This document shows positions 47,706-57,096 of a DNA stretch of 64,000 nt, one piece after another. Each line of letters begins with the position of its first letter. The stretch's first letter is position 1. The notes below the pieces were generated by a model. It ran no database searches, was not told where the DNA came from, and saw only the letters and a list, made by a program, of their open reading frames with translations. The stretch comes from Thiomicrorhabdus sp. ZW0627 (GTDB lineage: Bacteria > Pseudomonadota > Gammaproteobacteria > Thiomicrospirales > Thiomicrospiraceae). Both the position numbers and the translations under genes were made by a program. The stretch is from the NCBI RefSeq assembly GCF_029767005.1, contig NZ_JARUQR010000004.1, positions 517-64,516 on the forward strand. The letters are read 5' to 3'.

Positions 47706-48971
47706 ATGAGCATCAGCCCTACTTCTGTCGAACCCACTAAAACCAAAGACCTGCTGGATTCAGCCGTCAACAACACCTCGATTCTGAGCCGAAAAGGGCT
47801 GTTGGACCGTTTATTCACCGCCTGGTTCGACCGCTTGGTCTACCCGCAAATCTGGGAAGATCCCGAAGTAGACATTCAAGCTTTGCGACTCGATACAGAC
47901 TCTCGCATTTTCACCATTTCGTCCGGTGGCTGCAATGTACTGAACTACTTGACCGAAAAGCCGAAATCCATCGATGTCGTCGACTTGAACGAAGCCCATA
48001 TCGCGTTACTCAAACTCAAACTGGTCGCAGCCGAACACCTGCCGGATCAAGAATCTTTTTTCGACTTCTTCGGTAAGGCCAACCTACAAAAAAACATGGA
48101 TCGTTACCACGCCTACATCCAGCCAAATCTAGATCTAAAAACCCGCGAGTACTGGGAAGGCAAAGCAAACTTCTGGGGTAAAAAACGCATCCAACTGTTT
48201 GCCGATGGTTTTTACCGCCACGGTTTACTCGGAAAATTCATCGGCTTGATTCACTGGATCAGTAAGCGCCACGGATACGACATCTCCAAAGTGATGCGCG
48301 CCCGCACTCAGGAAGAACAGCAGACTTTGTTCGACCAGCATGTCGCACCGGTGTTCGATACACCTATCGTCAAGTTCCTGTGCCACCGTTCGGTAGTCAT
48401 GTACAGTCTGGGAATTCCGCCGGCTCAATTCGAAGAGATGCACCAAGAATCCAAAAGCGCCCGTCACGGCATGCACGACCTGCTCAAGGAACGTGCGCGC
48501 CACTTGGCTTGTGACTTCCCACTCAAAGACAATTACTTTGCCTGGCAGGCTTTCAATCGGGAATACGACATTGACCACCGACAAGCCGTTCCGCTTTATC
48601 TGAAAAAGGAAAACTTCGAAACCCTACAAGCGGAAATCGGCCAAGTACACGTACACCACCAATCGATGACCGAACGTTTGAAACAGATGCCGGACAACAG
48701 CCTGAACGCCTATCTGTTCCTGGACGCCCAAGACTGGATGGACGAGCAACAACTGAAAGAACTTTGGGAGCAAGTCAATCGCACGGCGATGCCGAACGCA
48801 CGAGTCGTCTTCCGCACCGCAGGTACGCATTCGCCACTTGAGCAAAAGCTGCCTGCCGAGCTATTGCGTCACTGGACAACGGACGACATCGAAAACCATC
48901 ACTGGACGCAAATGGATCGTTCAGGTATTTACGGCGGCGTTTTCCTCTATCGCCACAAAGCGGAACCTTAA
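47706..48971 (+). CDS. btaA: SAM:diacylglycerol 3-amino-3-carboxypropyl transferase (BtaA/DUF3419)
   Basis: Adds the aminocarboxypropyl group of SAM to diacylglycerol, giving diacylglyceryl-homoserine, the precursor of betaine lipid DGTS. It has 421 residues from ATG 47706, which has AAAGG upstream; an earlier ATG at 47658 lacks one. FTAWFDRLVYPQIWEDPEVD near residue 37 and ISSGGCNVLNYL near 75 (the SAM site), then VDLNEAHIALLKLK, are hallmarks of DUF3419. It stands six bases before a GNAT-like gene and upstream of a PlcP-like gene. No BtaB methyltransferase is encoded nearby. Confidence 0.9.
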   Translation: MSISPTSVEPTKTKDLLDSAVNNTSILSRKGLLDRLFTAWFDRLVYPQIWEDPEVDIQALRLDTDSRIFTISSGGCNVLNYLTEKPKSIDVVDLNEAHIALLKLKLVAAEHLPDQESFFDFFGKANLQKNMDRYHAYIQPNLDLKTREYWEGKANFWGKKRIQLFADGFYRHGLLGKFIGLIHWISKRHGYDISKVMRARTQEEQQTLFDQHVAPVFDTPIVKFLCHRSVVMYSLGIPPAQFEEMHQESKSARHGMHDLLKERARHLACDFPLKDNYFAWQAFNREYDIDHRQAVPLYLKKENFETLQAEIGQVHVHHQSMTERLKQMPDNSLNAYLFLDAQDWMDEQQLKELWEQVNRTAMPNARVVFRTAGTHSPLEQKLPAELLRHWTTDDIENHHWTQMDRSGIYGGVFLYRHKAEP

Positions 48972-48977
48972 TCGTCA

Positions 48978-50108
48978 ATGGAAACCGATTTCATGTCTAC
49001 TTTTCCTCCGGAAATGGCTTGGTCCACAACCCAAAAATACGTTATGGAAGTCAACGCCATGCAACAACACGCCTCGCCGGGGGCTATCCGCAACGTTCAG
49101 ACCGAACTCGAGAGTATGCTGATCGAAAACCAGGCCGTTCCGGTCACGCGCAATGAAACCGAATACGACAACAGTTATGTCTGCTCGCCTTATACCGCCT
49201 ATATCCGCTATGCGCGCGATGAATTAGGGCTATTAAAAAGCCCAAAACTACAACGTTTCTTCAAAGGTGTCATCTGGCTTGCCGACGGCTTACTGCAACT
49301 TGGAAAAATCAACCAGACCATTTCCATCAACAACTGGATGTTCTCAACCAATCCGATTCCAAACTGGCAAGAAAACACGGTTTGCGAACTGACCCAGAAG
49401 CTAGCCCACTCCAATCCGCAACACAGCCTAAGCATCCGTTCTCTAAACCGGGAAACGAATAAAGAGTTAATGCAGCATTTGACATCAAACGGCTGGATAC
49501 TGTTACCGGCACGTCAGGTCTACCTGTTTATGAAAGACGACCCGACGTGGTGGAGACGCAATAACGTTAAAAACGACCAGCGTCTGCTAAGAAACACCAA
49601 CCTGAAATTGCTTGAACCCTACCAGCATCGCAGTTCCGATTTCTTTGAAATCGAACGTTGCTTCAACCAATTGTTCATTGAAAAACATTCCACATACAAC
49701 CCTCAGTTCACGGCGGATTACCTTGAATTTCTGCACCGCCAACAACTTGTGGAATTTTTCAGTTTTCAGGATGAAACCGGACGGATTGTTGGCAGCATCG
49801 GTCTGTTTACCCTGCACGGCATCATCACCGCACCGATTGTCGGGTACGATACGCGACTTCCAAAGTCGCTTGGTCTCTATCGCTTATTGATGGCCGTACT
49901 GCTCAAACAGACCCATGAACGTAAATTGTCGCTCAACCTCAGTTCGGGCGCCGGCCATTTCAAGCGCCAACGCGGCGGTCGCCCGGTTGTCGAATACACG
50001 GCACTTTACGTCAAACACCTTCCGTGCACACAGCGTTTCATACAGACAATGTTTGCCAAATTACTCAACCGTTATGCGCCGGACCTTTTGCAGAAACACG
50101 AACTTTAA
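48978..50108 (+). CDS. GNAT-like acyltransferase in lipid operon
   Basis: A 376-residue protein with a probable C-terminal acyltransferase fold: residues about 210-350 contain FSFQDETGRIVGSIGLF, then APIVGYDTRLPKSLGLYRLL and LNLSSGAGHFKRQRGG, resembling the GNAT/CelD-like group. The first 200 residues are not recognised. Start is uncertain: ATG 48978 is listed, and ATG 48993 has GGAAA upstream. It begins six bases after btaA and ends about 30 before the phosphoesterase gene, so the three are co-transcribed. A role on an aminolipid is inferred from context only. Confidence 0.7.
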   Translation: METDFMSTFPPEMAWSTTQKYVMEVNAMQQHASPGAIRNVQTELESMLIENQAVPVTRNETEYDNSYVCSPYTAYIRYARDELGLLKSPKLQRFFKGVIWLADGLLQLGKINQTISINNWMFSTNPIPNWQENTVCELTQKLAHSNPQHSLSIRSLNRETNKELMQHLTSNGWILLPARQVYLFMKDDPTWWRRNNVKNDQRLLRNTNLKLLEPYQHRSSDFFEIERCFNQLFIEKHSTYNPQFTADYLEFLHRQQLVEFFSFQDETGRIVGSIGLFTLHGIITAPIVGYDTRLPKSLGLYRLLMAVLLKQTHERKLSLNLSSGAGHFKRQRGGRPVVEYTALYVKHLPCTQRFIQTMFAKLLNRYAPDLLQKHEL

Positions 50109-50138
50109 ACCCGATTAACGACCGCCTTGAGAGAACCA

Positions 50139-51035
50139 ATGAACTCGAATACCCCGACATGGATGCGACTACAAGCCGAAGAAATTCTCGCCAGCCCTCA
50201 GGAGAGCCAAGAAGAGGATTCCTCTTCCAGCAATCCGAAACGCTATCGAACCATCTGGATCTCGGACACACACTTGGGTTCCAAAGGTTGCAAAGCCAAC
50301 TACCTGAGCGAATTCCTCAAAAAGCACGATTGCGAAACCCTGATTCTGGTTGGCGACATCATTGACGGCTGGCGCATGCGTAAGCGTGTCTTCTGGCCAC
50401 AGGAACACACCAATGTCATCCGCCGCATCCTGACGCGTGCCAAACGCGGTACCAAAGTAATCTACATCACCGGCAACCACGACGACATGCTTCGCCGATA
50501 CTCCGGCATCCAGTTCGGTAACATCGACCTGCTGGACGAGTACACTCACACGACCGCCGACGGCCGCAAAATCTGGTGCATTCACGGTGACCAGTTCGAC
50601 GGCGTGGTGCAATGCCACCGCTGGATTGCGCTGTTCGGGGACTTCCTCTATGAGAGCATGTTGCATGTCAATCGTTGGTTCAACCAGGCACGCCACCGCT
50701 TGGGATTTGGCTATTGGTCTTTATCGGCTTACCTTAAAGCCCGTGTCAAACGAGCGGTCAACTTCATCTCCGACTTTGAGAATGCGGTTGCAAAAGAGGC
50801 TCAGAACAAAAACATGGACGGTGTCATCTGCGGCCACATTCACCACGCGGAAATCCGTCAGATCAGTCCGGACGTCACCTACTACAACTGCGGTGACTGG
50901 GTCGAGTCCTGTACAGCATTGGCGGAGGATTTCGACGGCAACATCCAACTGATCAACTGGGTAAAGCTGGATCACGAAACGGTTCAGACCACATTGAAAG
51001 AGAGCTCGGCCGGCGAATTACAAGGCGCAGAATAA
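50139..51035 (+). CDS. Metallophosphoesterase, PlcP/LpxH-like
   Basis: Calcineurin-type phosphoesterase of 298 residues. Metal ligands are in WISDTHLGS (residues about 42-50), VGDIIDGW, ITGNHDDML, HGDQFDG and CGHIHHAEI. This is the family of UDP-diacylglucosamine pyrophosphatase LpxH, and of PlcP, a phospholipase C that releases diacylglycerol from phospholipids during phosphate starvation. With btaA upstream the PlcP role fits better: it would supply BtaA substrate. Residues cannot decide this. Start ATG 50139 has GAGAGAA upstream; a TTG lies 12 bases earlier. Confidence 0.8.
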   Translation: MNSNTPTWMRLQAEEILASPQESQEEDSSSSNPKRYRTIWISDTHLGSKGCKANYLSEFLKKHDCETLILVGDIIDGWRMRKRVFWPQEHTNVIRRILTRAKRGTKVIYITGNHDDMLRRYSGIQFGNIDLLDEYTHTTADGRKIWCIHGDQFDGVVQCHRWIALFGDFLYESMLHVNRWFNQARHRLGFGYWSLSAYLKARVKRAVNFISDFENAVAKEAQNKNMDGVICGHIHHAEIRQISPDVTYYNCGDWVESCTALAEDFDGNIQLINWVKLDHETVQTTLKESSAGELQGAE

Positions 51036-51181
51036 ACTCCGAACCACAGCCTACAGCTGCGCATTGCAACAACGCATGGATTCAGAAAACGAGCAGGCCT
51101 GTTGATTTTCCACATTTGCCCAACCAATCCCCCTTTCAACTGGTAGAATAGCCATTTTTGACATAAAAACTAAATATATCC

Positions 51182-52258
51182 ATGAGTAACGCACAACTGA
51201 TCCTGATCGACAAACGAAACCAACCCTTAAAAGAATATCTCGTTGCGGTTGCCGCTTCCGACGGTTTGAACATCAAAGGTGTACAGATCATGGCCTCTCC
51301 AGCCAAAGGCGAAAAGGCGTTGCTCAATGCGGACATCATTATTCCGCCACTGGAAATCTTCGACTTCAACGTCAAGAAACTGGTGGCCGAGACCTTGAAG
51401 AAACTGGTCGTAAAAGAAGAAACCATGGACGTCGACACCTTCATCGAACGCAGCAGCGAAGACGAAGCGGTTCGCAAATCTCTGAAAAAGTCGGTCAACC
51501 GCCTCAAGAACAAACTCGAAGCGTTAATGAAAGAGTTCACCTCCTCCGAAGTGATTCCGCTGATTCAGGAACGTCGCAACGACGCCCTGTTCAAACTTAA
51601 GGAACACGACCAGGAACTGAACGGCAAAAACGTCGTCTGCATCGACATCGAAGCCACCGACATCAGCACCAATCCGGAAGCGGACATCATTCAGGTTTCC
51701 GCCTGCGACATCGATGGCAACGAACTGTTCAACCAGTTGATCAATCCAGGTTACGACATTCCCGAAAACGAAAAACACAACATCACCACCGAGATGGTAC
51801 AGGATCAGCCGACACTGGTAGAAGCCTGGGATACCATCCACCAAACCCTTAAGGATGCGGACGTGGTCTTGGCTTACAGCACGGAAAGTGACTTTGCCTA
51901 TTTGGAAAAAAGTGCGGCCAAAAAGATGTTGCCATTCGAGCTGGACTACAACACCTGGTTGGATGCGGCAGAACTCAGCAAAGATTTGATCGGAGCGTTA
52001 CGCTGGCAAAGCGAGAAAATGTACTGGTTCTACAAAACACCTAAATTGACCGATGCTTATGAACGCATTTTGGAAAAACCGTTTCCGGGCGACGCACACG
52101 ACGCTTTGGCCGATGCGCGTGCAACGGTGGAACTGTTCAAAGCGATGCTTCAGAAAGGCCGTAAATCGCAGGTTGCTGTGAAAAAGCAGAAAGCGGTCAA
52201 GGAAGAGATCACCAACAACCCGTTTGCAGCCGCTTTCGCCAACGCCAAGCGAGGATAA
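51182..52258 (+). CDS. DEDDh 3'-5' exonuclease with N-terminal extension
   Basis: A 358-residue protein. The C-terminal half (about 150-325) is a DnaQ-type exonuclease: VCIDIEATDIS gives the first acidic pair, KDADVVLAYSTESDFAYL the second Asp, and DAHDALADARATVEL the His-x4-Asp. The first 145 residues are unlike known exonucleases and include a charged helical stretch (KKSVNRLKNKLEALMKEF), possibly a coiled coil or DNA contact. The DNA polymerase III epsilon subunit is an unlikely identity because of the extension. It is followed by hisI after four bases. Confidence 0.8.
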   Translation: MSNAQLILIDKRNQPLKEYLVAVAASDGLNIKGVQIMASPAKGEKALLNADIIIPPLEIFDFNVKKLVAETLKKLVVKEETMDVDTFIERSSEDEAVRKSLKKSVNRLKNKLEALMKEFTSSEVIPLIQERRNDALFKLKEHDQELNGKNVVCIDIEATDISTNPEADIIQVSACDIDGNELFNQLINPGYDIPENEKHNITTEMVQDQPTLVEAWDTIHQTLKDADVVLAYSTESDFAYLEKSAAKKMLPFELDYNTWLDAAELSKDLIGALRWQSEKMYWFYKTPKLTDAYERILEKPFPGDAHDALADARATVELFKAMLQKGRKSQVAVKKQKAVKEEITNNPFAAAFANAKRG

Positions 52259-52262
52259 GCCC

Positions 52263-52706
52263 ATGTCCGAAGCCCCGACATTCAAGCAATTGGAAAAGGC
52301 CAAACAGGGCGATACTTTTGATTGGGAAACCCTTAAATCTCAGATCAAGTTCGATGAGAACGGTTTGATTCCGGCCATTGCCCAACAGTATGACACCAAA
52401 GAAGTGTTGATGATGGCATGGATGAACCTGGCCGCACTGGAAGAAACGTTGAAAACCGGGCGCGTTTGCTACTGGTCCCGATCACGCCAGAACTACTGGC
52501 GCAAAGGCGAAGAGTCCGGCCAGATACAAGTTCTAAAGTCACTGGCGTTCGATTGCGACGGCGACACCATCTTGTTACAGGTCGACCAGACTGGACCGGC
52601 CTGTCACTCGGGCCGCCGAAGCTGTTTCTACACCGCCGTGGAAGACAACCATGTTGAAATCCTCAGCAACCCGTTAATCGATCCAAGCGACCTCTATAAG
52701 AAATAA
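52263..52706 (+). CDS. hisI: Phosphoribosyl-AMP cyclohydrolase
   Basis: Third step of histidine synthesis, opening the adenine ring of phosphoribosyl-AMP. It has 147 residues from ATG 52263, which has GAGG upstream; the frame is open for 13 more codons but these overlap the exonuclease gene. VLMMAWMNLAALEETL, CYWSRSRQNYWRKGEESG and the zinc site FDCDGDTILLQVDQTGPACHSG (partly quoted: DCDGDTILLQVDQTG) are characteristic. HisE is not fused. No other his genes are in the window. Confidence 0.95.
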   Translation: MSEAPTFKQLEKAKQGDTFDWETLKSQIKFDENGLIPAIAQQYDTKEVLMMAWMNLAALEETLKTGRVCYWSRSRQNYWRKGEESGQIQVLKSLAFDCDGDTILLQVDQTGPACHSGRRSCFYTAVEDNHVEILSNPLIDPSDLYKK

Positions 52707-52753
52707 GTTTGAGTCAAAGCCTTAGAAAAGGCGCTCAACCTTTTCCCTGAAAT

Positions 52754-52769
52754 CGAACAGGCCTGTTCG
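52754..52769. repeat. Perfect 16-bp palindrome of the CAGGCCTG family
   Basis: CGAACAGGCCTGTTCG lies between the convergent hisI and sensor kinase genes. Confidence 0.85.
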
Positions 52770-52805
52770 GTTTCATGCTTCTTACTTTTCAAAGCAAGAC
52801 TCCAA

Positions 52806-55712
52806 TCAGTTCTCCACCTTGTCGCTTTGATCAGGCCCCGACATCTTGAGTTCAGGGAACCATTTATACAATTTCTCCCTAAATTCTTCGACAAACAAAG
52901 GCTTCACTAACAAATCATCCATACCCGCGTTTAGGCAACGATTCCGCTCTTCTTCGTAGGCGTTGGCAGTAAAGGCAATAATGACCGCCTGATCTTTCGT
53001 ATTCAGCTGCACCTCTTCATGGCGAATCAGCTGACTGGCTTCATAGCCGTCCATAATCGGCATCTGACAGTCCATCAAAATCAGTCCGAACTTGTCATGG
53101 TGCAAACGCCAGAACTCCAAAGCTTCAAGTCCGTTATTAACCACATCCACTTCCAATCCAAGCTTATGAATGAACGCTTCTGCAATCTGCTGGTTGGTCG
53201 GATCGTCTTCAACCAACAAGACCCTTTTCAGCGGTTTATCACCCTCTTCTTGAGACTTTCTCCGCTTTCTCTGCAACAAAGGCTCCGAAGACGCCATACG
53301 AGTGTCGTATTGGGCAACAATCGCCTCTGGAAGAGAGTCCACAGAATCGGCGTTGCTCACTTCGACGTCATCAGCCTTATGGAAAGGCAATTCAACAATA
53401 AAGGTACTGCCCTGCCCGAGTTCGGACACAACACGGATGGTTCCATCCATCAAGTCCACCAACTGCTTGGTAATCGCCAACCCCAAACCGGTTCCGCCAA
53501 AATGGCGCGAAGTCGAATTATCCACTTGGATAAACGGTTCAAATAGGCCTTTATGGTGCTCTTTCGCAATCCCGATACCGTTATCCTGAACACTGAACTG
53601 TAAGTAGTAGGACACCTCATCCTCTTTGAGAATCGAGACATTGAGTAACACTTGACCTTTCGGGCTGAATTTAATGGCGTTACCGACTAGATTGAGCAGA
53701 ATCTGGCGCAATCGCAATGCGTCGCCCTTGACCCATACCGGGCAGTCGGCATCCAAAGATTGCTGTAATGCAACCTCACCCAATTTGGCCAATGGCGTCA
53801 ACAGCCGAACACTGTTATTCACGGATTCGTGCAGATTGAACGGTTCTTCATAAATCTGAATACCGCCTTGTTCGAGTTTGGAAAAATCCAACACGTCGTT
53901 AAGGATCGAAATCAGGGAACGGCCACTTTCACGAATTGCGTCGAGATACGTTTGTTGAGTCTCATTCAAGGGCGTGTCAATCAACAGGTCAGCCATACCG
54001 AGGACACCGTTCATCGGAGTTCGAATTTCGTGACTGATCATCGCCAAGAAGCGGCTTCTTGCCAAGGCCAAAGCTTCCGCTCGGTCTTTGGCCAACATCA
54101 TCTGTTCTTCTGCTGCTTTTTGAACCGAGACATCACGAATAACCGTCGCAATCACCACGCCTCCGGAAGTCTGCAGACGACTCAAGCTGACACCCAAAGC
54201 CAATTCTCGACCGGAACGCGTCTCACCGACGCACTCACGATAAGGCGTAATCTGAGGTTCAGACTGCCACTCCAAGGCGTCGGCATAAGAAGGAATCAGA
54301 CGACTCATCGACTGTCCGATCAATTCATCCTTCAGATAACCAAACATGGATTCGGCCATTTTGTTAACGCTTTGAATCCGCCCACTGTCATCTGTCACCA
54401 CCATGGCATCCGGCGCGTTTTCAATCAGTGTCGTTGCCTGCTGTTCCGCCAGTTTCTGAGCTTGTATAGAGGTAATATAACCTTGAACTTTCTGGACCTT
54501 CTCACGGCCATCGCGATTGAGATGCACCAAACTGTAAACCCAAATATAGTGCCAATCTGCGCACATGAGACGGTATTCCAACTCAAACGACGGCGCATGG
54601 TTTTGAATGGCCTGCAGCATACTGTATTTGAAGTTCTGCAGATCCTTTGGATGAATCAGGTCATAGAAACTTCGCTCGGCCATCAGCTCGGAATCTGTAA
54701 ACCCTAACAATTGAAGCACGTTTGGTGAAACGTATTCGATAGACATGCCTGCCTGAAAATCCTTTTCGAACAGCACAGTCGGGCCGGCATTGAACAATGC
54801 ACTGTAAGACGCTTTCTGTTCCGCATGGAAGCGAGCTTCATTCGCTCTCTTCAGGTAATACAAAAACGCCATGAATAAGAGAAGAGCGACCAGGAAAAGA
54901 GACCATGCTACGTAATTGACCTGTTCCGCATGTTTTGAAAACAGGCCACTGCTTGGCAATCCCAATAATAGCCAGCGTGTATGCTCAACCTTCTCAACGG
55001 CCAACGCTTTTTTTAGTTGCTTATCTGTAAATGAAACCAAGTCTTCATTGAGGGACATACTGGATGAAGATAAAACCGGAACCTTAGGACTCGCCGCCCT
55101 CACCAACACCAGCTCCAACTCCGGGCTGTCAAATTGAGATAGCAACTTCTGAAAACGCTCTAAAGAAAAGCTGACCAGCAGTGCGGCGTGCTGATTACCG
55201 CGATCGAGTTTCACAATCACATCAAAATGGTAGTGTTTTCCGTTTCGATGTAATTCAATCTCTCCAGTTGATGACGGGGTTTGAAATTCATTTTCAATCA
55301 GATGCTTGCACTGTGCACCCAACGGCTGCCCCTTGCTGACAACCATCGGCTTCCCTTTTTGATCTAAAATCGCAAATTGATCAACATCTCGAAAAAGCGT
55401 ATCGAGATCATTGGAGACCTGGGTGACGTCATAAGGATAGCCTCCACCGGCAGCCAGTTCAAAGATACGTTCCTGATGATGATTGGCTACAGAACTGACC
55501 ATAGTTCGATAATGGTTAAGGCGATCTGTAATCAAACTGGTGACGCCATTCGTTGTCACCAAAGCGGTTTCGGTTAAGCGGTTCTGGTAGCTCAATTTAA
55601 GGTACTGGCTTCCAAAATAAATGACCACCGCCGTCAACGCGATTCCTGCGATAAAAATCGGCGAGACCGTCCCGAGAGCCGGACGAATCATTTTAGATAA
55701 CTTATTTATCAA
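52806..55712 (-). CDS. Hybrid sensor histidine kinase with two PAS domains
   Basis: Membrane-bound signalling protein of 968 residues. Helices near 20-40 and 267-288 enclose a periplasmic sensor of about 225 residues, perhaps Cache-like. Two PAS domains follow at about 300-415 and 425-530. HisKA has His561 in ISHEIRTPMNGV, and the ATPase has NLVGNAIKFSPKG, DNGIGI and GGTGLGLAI. A C-terminal receiver (829-945) carries EDD near 836 and the phosphorylated Asp881 in LMDCQMPIMDGYEA. There is no HPt domain or adjacent response regulator, so the phosphoryl target is elsewhere. The signal cannot be identified. Confidence 0.9.
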   Translation of the reverse strand: MINKLSKMIRPALGTVSPIFIAGIALTAVVIYFGSQYLKLSYQNRLTETALVTTNGVTSLITDRLNHYRTMVSSVANHHQERIFELAAGGGYPYDVTQVSNDLDTLFRDVDQFAILDQKGKPMVVSKGQPLGAQCKHLIENEFQTPSSTGEIELHRNGKHYHFDVIVKLDRGNQHAALLVSFSLERFQKLLSQFDSPELELVLVRAASPKVPVLSSSSMSLNEDLVSFTDKQLKKALAVEKVEHTRWLLLGLPSSGLFSKHAEQVNYVAWSLFLVALLLFMAFLYYLKRANEARFHAEQKASYSALFNAGPTVLFEKDFQAGMSIEYVSPNVLQLLGFTDSELMAERSFYDLIHPKDLQNFKYSMLQAIQNHAPSFELEYRLMCADWHYIWVYSLVHLNRDGREKVQKVQGYITSIQAQKLAEQQATTLIENAPDAMVVTDDSGRIQSVNKMAESMFGYLKDELIGQSMSRLIPSYADALEWQSEPQITPYRECVGETRSGRELALGVSLSRLQTSGGVVIATVIRDVSVQKAAEEQMMLAKDRAEALALARSRFLAMISHEIRTPMNGVLGMADLLIDTPLNETQQTYLDAIRESGRSLISILNDVLDFSKLEQGGIQIYEEPFNLHESVNNSVRLLTPLAKLGEVALQQSLDADCPVWVKGDALRLRQILLNLVGNAIKFSPKGQVLLNVSILKEDEVSYYLQFSVQDNGIGIAKEHHKGLFEPFIQVDNSTSRHFGGTGLGLAITKQLVDLMDGTIRVVSELGQGSTFIVELPFHKADDVEVSNADSVDSLPEAIVAQYDTRMASSEPLLQRKRRKSQEEGDKPLKRVLLVEDDPTNQQIAEAFIHKLGLEVDVVNNGLEALEFWRLHHDKFGLILMDCQMPIMDGYEASQLIRHEEVQLNTKDQAVIIAFTANAYEEERNRCLNAGMDDLLVKPLFVEEFREKLYKWFPELKMSGPDQSDKVEN

Positions 55713-55861
55713 CTAACCAGTTCCTTTCTCTTGAGCCTAAAGAGTAAGTCAACTCCTTACCAAATGTAAACTCAATGTATTGAGAATCATTCGACCTTCT
55801 TTATTAAACGCACCCGCCATCTCTAATTAAACAACCATAGCGGGGTTTTCCTATGCATTCA

Positions 55862-56962
55862 TTATACGCCGGAATGCTGTTCCATTTTTTTTGCTATCTG
55901 TGCATCCTGAATTTGGCAGATCTCGCGCAAAACCATGGTTGCATAAGACCCGGCCGGCAATGAAAAACTCACTTTCAATGCAGCCACCGCCTCTTCACCA
56001 CTGCCGCCTTTGAGCCACTGCCACTCAAAATCTTTCGGTAATACCCTTAAAGACCGACGATCCTGCTTTAATCCTAGTTGCTCCAAACCTTGCAACCAAA
56101 TGTCATACGGCTGGACAATCGATTCTTCCAAAGTACGCACCGACTCCTGACTGGGCAACTCCCCCCTGCCAACCAGTGGACCTGTAGGATGCAGGTCACC
56201 GCTCTCCACTCTTTCAGCCAGATCTTCCGATCCATCCTCTACAAACCAACGGGAAGAGCCTTCAAGTTGTAAAACATCACCAACTTTAAAACGATTCCAA
56301 TTTTCCTGGCTCACCCGCTCGCTCAAAACCAAATTAAACAACCAGGAACGTGCCGCGGAAATATACAGACTTTTCTGATTGCGTTTGACCCGTTTCATTT
56401 TTCCTTGCAGAAAATCCGTGGCCTTGCAGAGATTATTGCCCTTGAACCCGAAACGCTGCTCTCCGAAATAATTCGGCACGCCAAACTGCTGAATTTGTAG
56501 CAAGCGGGTTTGCAATTCATCCGGTTGAGCTTGAAGTTGACGAAGCACCAACTCGAATCGGTTACCGCTCAACCCTCCGGTTTGCAACTTACGTTGATGA
56601 CGCACCATCTTAAGAATCTTGACGTTTTCAAGCCCCAAATCCTCGGGATTGGGATCCGCTTGTCCCGGCAGCTGAATACTGAACCATTGACGGGTGACGG
56701 CGTGGCGGTCTTTTTGACCCGCCACACCAATACGCGCTGGGGAAACGCCCGCCCATTTAGCCAGTTGTTGCAACACCCAGTCGGTATTCTCGCCACGCTT
56801 CTCTACCCAGCACCACAGATGCTCCCCTTCACCACTCAATTCGTAAGCAATCTGCTCTTCGACTACAAAATCTTCAGGACTGACTTTATAGACGGCTGAA
56901 CAAAACGGCTTGCCATAGGCGTAAGCCAGACTGTCCATTAATGGCTGGGGGAAGTCATACAT
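55862..56962 (-). CDS. truD: tRNA pseudouridine synthase D
   Basis: Makes pseudouridine 13 in tRNA. It has 366 residues. GVAGQKDRHAVTRQWFS (79-95) contains the catalytic Asp85; FVVEEQIAYELSGEGEH is the family start and GVPNYFGEQRFG near residue 160 is a conserved segment. The gene has its own terminator-like context at both ends and is not linked to the adjacent kinase gene by sequence. Confidence 0.94.
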   Translation of the reverse strand: MYDFPQPLMDSLAYAYGKPFCSAVYKVSPEDFVVEEQIAYELSGEGEHLWCWVEKRGENTDWVLQQLAKWAGVSPARIGVAGQKDRHAVTRQWFSIQLPGQADPNPEDLGLENVKILKMVRHQRKLQTGGLSGNRFELVLRQLQAQPDELQTRLLQIQQFGVPNYFGEQRFGFKGNNLCKATDFLQGKMKRVKRNQKSLYISAARSWLFNLVLSERVSQENWNRFKVGDVLQLEGSSRWFVEDGSEDLAERVESGDLHPTGPLVGRGELPSQESVRTLEESIVQPYDIWLQGLEQLGLKQDRRSLRVLPKDFEWQWLKGGSGEEAVAALKVSFSLPAGSYATMVLREICQIQDAQIAKKMEQHSGV

Positions 56963-56996
56963 ACTTGATACTCAAAACAATAATATGCCAATAAAA

Positions 56997-57030
56997 AGGC
57001 CTGGTATGGTTCTTTTGCCATACCAGGCCT
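56997..57030. terminator. Terminator hairpin built from the CAGGCCTG word
   Basis: A perfect 13-pair stem, AGGCCTGGTATGG with CCATACCAGGCCT, and an 8-base loop, followed on the right by a T run a few bases later. It lies between truD and the lipoprotein gene. An exact CAGGCCTG is part of the right arm (57024-57031). Confidence 0.85.
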
Positions 57031-57096
57031 GCTGGTTTTTAAGCCGCGTATTTTATGTTCTAAACACACAGCTCACCGACCTTTTTGTTCATCTTA

